Source: Candidatus Magasanikbacteria bacterium CG_4_10_14_0_8_um_filter_42_12 (GTDB lineage Bacteria > Patescibacteriota > Patescibacteriia > Magasanikbacterales > UBA922). From it: DNA of 5,691 nucleotides. Of this stretch, positions 4,367 to 5,691 are shown in pieces. Every line of letters begins with the position of its first letter. The stretch's first letter is position 1. Where the stretch lies: positions 1 through 5,691 of the forward strand of contig PFLZ01000048.1 in NCBI GenBank assembly GCA_002784795.1, written 5' to 3'. The notes below the pieces were generated by a model that saw only the letters and a list, made by a program, of their open reading frames with translations, made no database searches and was not told the DNA's origin. Position numbers and translations under genes: made by a program.

Positions 4367-5074
4367 TTATTTTTGTTCTTTAGGAAGTAACAGGTCAGCA
4401 ATGTGTTTTGCTGTTTGGACAGTAAATTTGTGACTGATGTCTTCTGGATTGGGTGATAAAACATACTCCTTATCAGCAGGGTATTTGTTCGTAAATTCTA
4501 GACCTTGAAGTGACACATGGAATTTCGGTCGTTTGTGATCAACTGTCTTTTCTGCTTTTTTTGCCCACACAAGTATTGTTTTTATTGCCCTAGATTGGTC
4601 TAAACCACGATTTGTTAATTCTCGAAAAAGATAAGGAGCAAACGTCCAAAATAATGTTGTATTTGATCCCTCTGCACCTAAAATAAAGTTTGCATTCTGT
4701 AGGTTGTGTTCAGAATCATATCCCTCTTCACGTATTGCTTTTTCGGATTCTTCCCATATGCTCGCTGTATTTTCTATAAATGCAATGGCAAATTCTCGCT
4801 CTACACCCTGCCGTCCTAACAATCGTAGCATGTGGGCTAGATTTCTATTTTTAGTAAACCGACTTGTATCTGCTTTTAGTAAAGAAATAATTTCTGACGG
4901 AACGTTCAATTCAGACAATAGTTTTAAGATATTTTCATTTTGTATAGATGGATGTTTCTGGATTAGTATTGCTATATCATGGTTACTCCTTTTTTGAAGG
5001 AGTTCTTCAAACGTAATATTTTTTGGTGTCTCTACGCCTAGTTCATTAGGAGGAATTGGTGGTCCTTCTGCCAT
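4367..5074 (-). CDS. hypothetical protein, 235 aa, soluble and helix-rich
   Basis: I do not recognise a family. The protein opens with a proline-rich MAEGPPIPPNELG segment, followed by amphipathic helices such as FEELLQKRSNHDIAILIQKH and ENILKLLSELNV (about residues 22-70). A more polar central part follows, then an aromatic stretch TTLFWTFAPYLFRELTN (about 140-155). It ends in a basic AKHIADLLLPKEQK tail. There is no signal peptide, membrane span, cysteine cluster or recognisable catalytic motif, so a cytosolic protein is inferred. The start ATG (5072-5074) is back-to-back with the region that holds the divergent promoter of the coiled-coil gene. No Shine-Dalgarno site and no confident promoter were found for it in the 123 bases between the two start codons. 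The length of the open frame and the shared terminator with metK support it as a real gene. Confidence 0.72.
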   Translation of the reverse strand: MAEGPPIPPNELGVETPKNITFEELLQKRSNHDIAILIQKHPSIQNENILKLLSELNVPSEIISLLKADTSRFTKNRNLAHMLRLLGRQGVEREFAIAFIENTASIWEESEKAIREEGYDSEHNLQNANFILGAEGSNTTLFWTFAPYLFRELTNRGLDQSRAIKTILVWAKKAEKTVDHKRPKFHVSLQGLEFTNKYPADKEYVLSPNPEDISHKFTVQTAKHIADLLLPKEQK

Positions 5075-5159
5075 ATGGTTCGTAATGCTAATGTAATACT
5101 TCGCAAATTCATCATTGCATATATCGTATATTCTGCAATAGTATGCATATTATTTTTTC

Positions 5160-5188
5160 TTGACCAGAGAGTTTCGAAAGCATATACT
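5160..5188 (+). promoter_or_regulatory. sigma-70-type promoter giving a near-leaderless transcript
   Basis: TTGACC (5160-5165, five of six matches) and TATACT (5183-5188, five of six) are exactly 17 bases apart. The -10 box ends 9 bases before the ATG at 5198, so transcription should start within a few bases of the start codon. This decides the start of the coiled-coil gene: the frame is open back to an ATG at 5075, but that upstream part would lie outside the transcript. Confidence 0.7.
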
Positions 5189-5197
5189 ATAAAACAT

Positions 5198-5575
5198 ATG
5201 GATACTCCAACAAAGACAACTGATCAAAAGATAGATGATCTCACAAAAATGGTGGGTGAAGTATTTGACGTTGTGACATTCATAAAAGATACGGCAGCGA
5301 CTCAAGAAAGTGTCGATGAACTGCGCAAAGAAATGAATGACAGATTCTTAGTCGTGGATTCTTCATTCGGACAGGCTGCTGATGAACGAGTGGATATCAA
5401 AGCTGAAATTCGAAGTGTGCGTGCTGAGCTCGAAGAAATTAAAAAAGAGCTTGCAAAACTTGAAGAACGAACACGTGAGGATAGTGATGCTGTTGGATCA
5501 AGTGATGTATATCTCATACAGCGCGTTTCGATGCTCGAGAAACGTGTGAAGACACTTGAAAATAAGAACACATGA
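5198..5575 (+). CDS. small coiled-coil protein, 125 aa
   Basis: The protein begins [20 protein letters not shown] and is dominated by charged heptad-like repeats, notably [19 protein letters not shown] and [10 protein letters not shown] near the end, with an intervening flexible SDAVGSSD segment. Similar short proteins with a TxxxIDxLxxMV start followed by a coiled coil are common in Patescibacteria and have no assigned function; that is recall, not a search. The start at 5198 is preferred over the in-frame ATG at 5075. A good promoter lies between them, and the extra 41 residues would add an isolated hydrophobic segment to an otherwise soluble protein. The stop TGA overlaps the uppP start in ATGA, so the two are probably co-transcribed and translationally coupled. 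It may form homo-oligomers or an adaptor; no partner is visible. Confidence 0.75.
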   Translation: MDTPTKTTDQKIDDLTKMVGEVFDVVTFIKDTAATQESVDELRKEMNDRFLVVDSSFGQAADERVDIKAEIRSVRAELEEIKKELAKLEERTREDSDAVGSSDVYLIQRVSMLEKRVKTLENKNT

Positions 5576-5691
5576 GCCTCCTTCACGCACTTACCCTTGG
5601 CCTCATTCAAGGCCTTACCGAATTTCTTCCGGTGTCTTCGTCTGGTCATCTTATTTTTGTGCCACACATCTTTGGATGGGTGGATCAGGGG
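5572..5691 (+). CDS. uppP: undecaprenyl-diphosphatase UppP (BacA family), N-terminal 40 residues
   Basis: This integral membrane phosphatase converts undecaprenyl pyrophosphate to undecaprenyl phosphate, recycling the lipid carrier for peptidoglycan and other envelope glycans; overproduction in other bacteria gives bacitracin resistance. The visible part starts [20 protein letters not shown] and continues with VSSSGHLIF. It contains the family (E/Q)xxxE motif (Q13, E17) and the PVSSSGH loop (S23, H26), which correspond to E17, E21, S27 and H30 of the E. coli enzyme. The frame is open to the window edge and the rest, including the second active-site half with its Arg, is not visible. The ATG overlaps the preceding stop by four bases (ATGA) and has no clear Shine-Dalgarno site, so coupling to the coiled-coil gene is likely. 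Confidence 0.95.
   Translation, partial: MSLLHALTLGLIQGLTEFLPVSSSGHLIFVPHIFGWVDQG

Noticed and set aside
5075..5197. N-terminal membrane anchor on the coiled-coil protein
   Set aside because: The hydrophobic stretch comes from translating the AT-rich promoter region; the -35 and -10 boxes at 5160-5188 place transcription start after it.
1..5691. CRISPR array, insertion sequence, or phage module
   Set aside because: There are no regularly spaced repeats, transposase frames or phage genes; the only long repeats are the tRNA-Tyr copies.

Overview
The window looks like chromosome from a small-genome bacterium of the Candidate Phyla Radiation (Patescibacteria) type. This is inferred from style rather than from a marker gene. 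The indicators are a GIY-YIG nuclease tail, tRNA genes without encoded CCA ends, no Shine-Dalgarno site in front of any of the five visible start codons, apparently leaderless promoters, a fused GT2/GT-C membrane glycosyltransferase and a small coiled-coil protein.

Layout: (1) 1-144, the end of a GIY-YIG domain protein. (2) 151-490, a tRNA cluster: tRNA-Thr(UGU), an ordinary tRNA-Tyr(GUA) with its own terminator, and a third tRNA-Tyr-like copy that has lost its 5' acceptor strand and carries a 47-nt insert in the anticodon loop. (3) 562-2718 (minus), a 718-aa glycosyltransferase ending against a bidirectional terminator shared with the tRNA cluster. (4) 2774-2902, a second tRNA-Tyr, structurally intact and covarying in all its stems, with the same 47-nt insert between positions 34 and 35. 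(5) 2940-3153, a promoter followed by a long, highly structured leader, then metK at 3154-4305. (6) 4367-5074 (minus), an unrecognised 235-aa protein facing metK across a shared terminator. (7) 5160-5691, a promoter with an almost absent leader driving a 125-aa coiled-coil protein whose stop overlaps the start of uppP, which runs off the window.

The most unusual item is the tRNA-Tyr with a 47-nt GC-rich, hairpin-forming anticodon-loop insert. Removing 47 nt restores a seven-base loop with the Tyr anticodon GUA. The insert is too short for a group I ribozyme and is not a canonical archaeal bulge-helix-bulge. A chimeric, apparently dead copy lies about 2.4 kb away. Second is the structured metK leader, whose hairpins do not match the SAM riboswitch classes I can recall. 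Its last hairpin contains the metK start codon.

The genes do not form one pathway. Envelope functions recur: the GT2/GT-C enzyme probably acts on lipid-linked sugars and UppP recycles undecaprenyl pyrophosphate. metK supplies S-adenosylmethionine and is transcribed alone.
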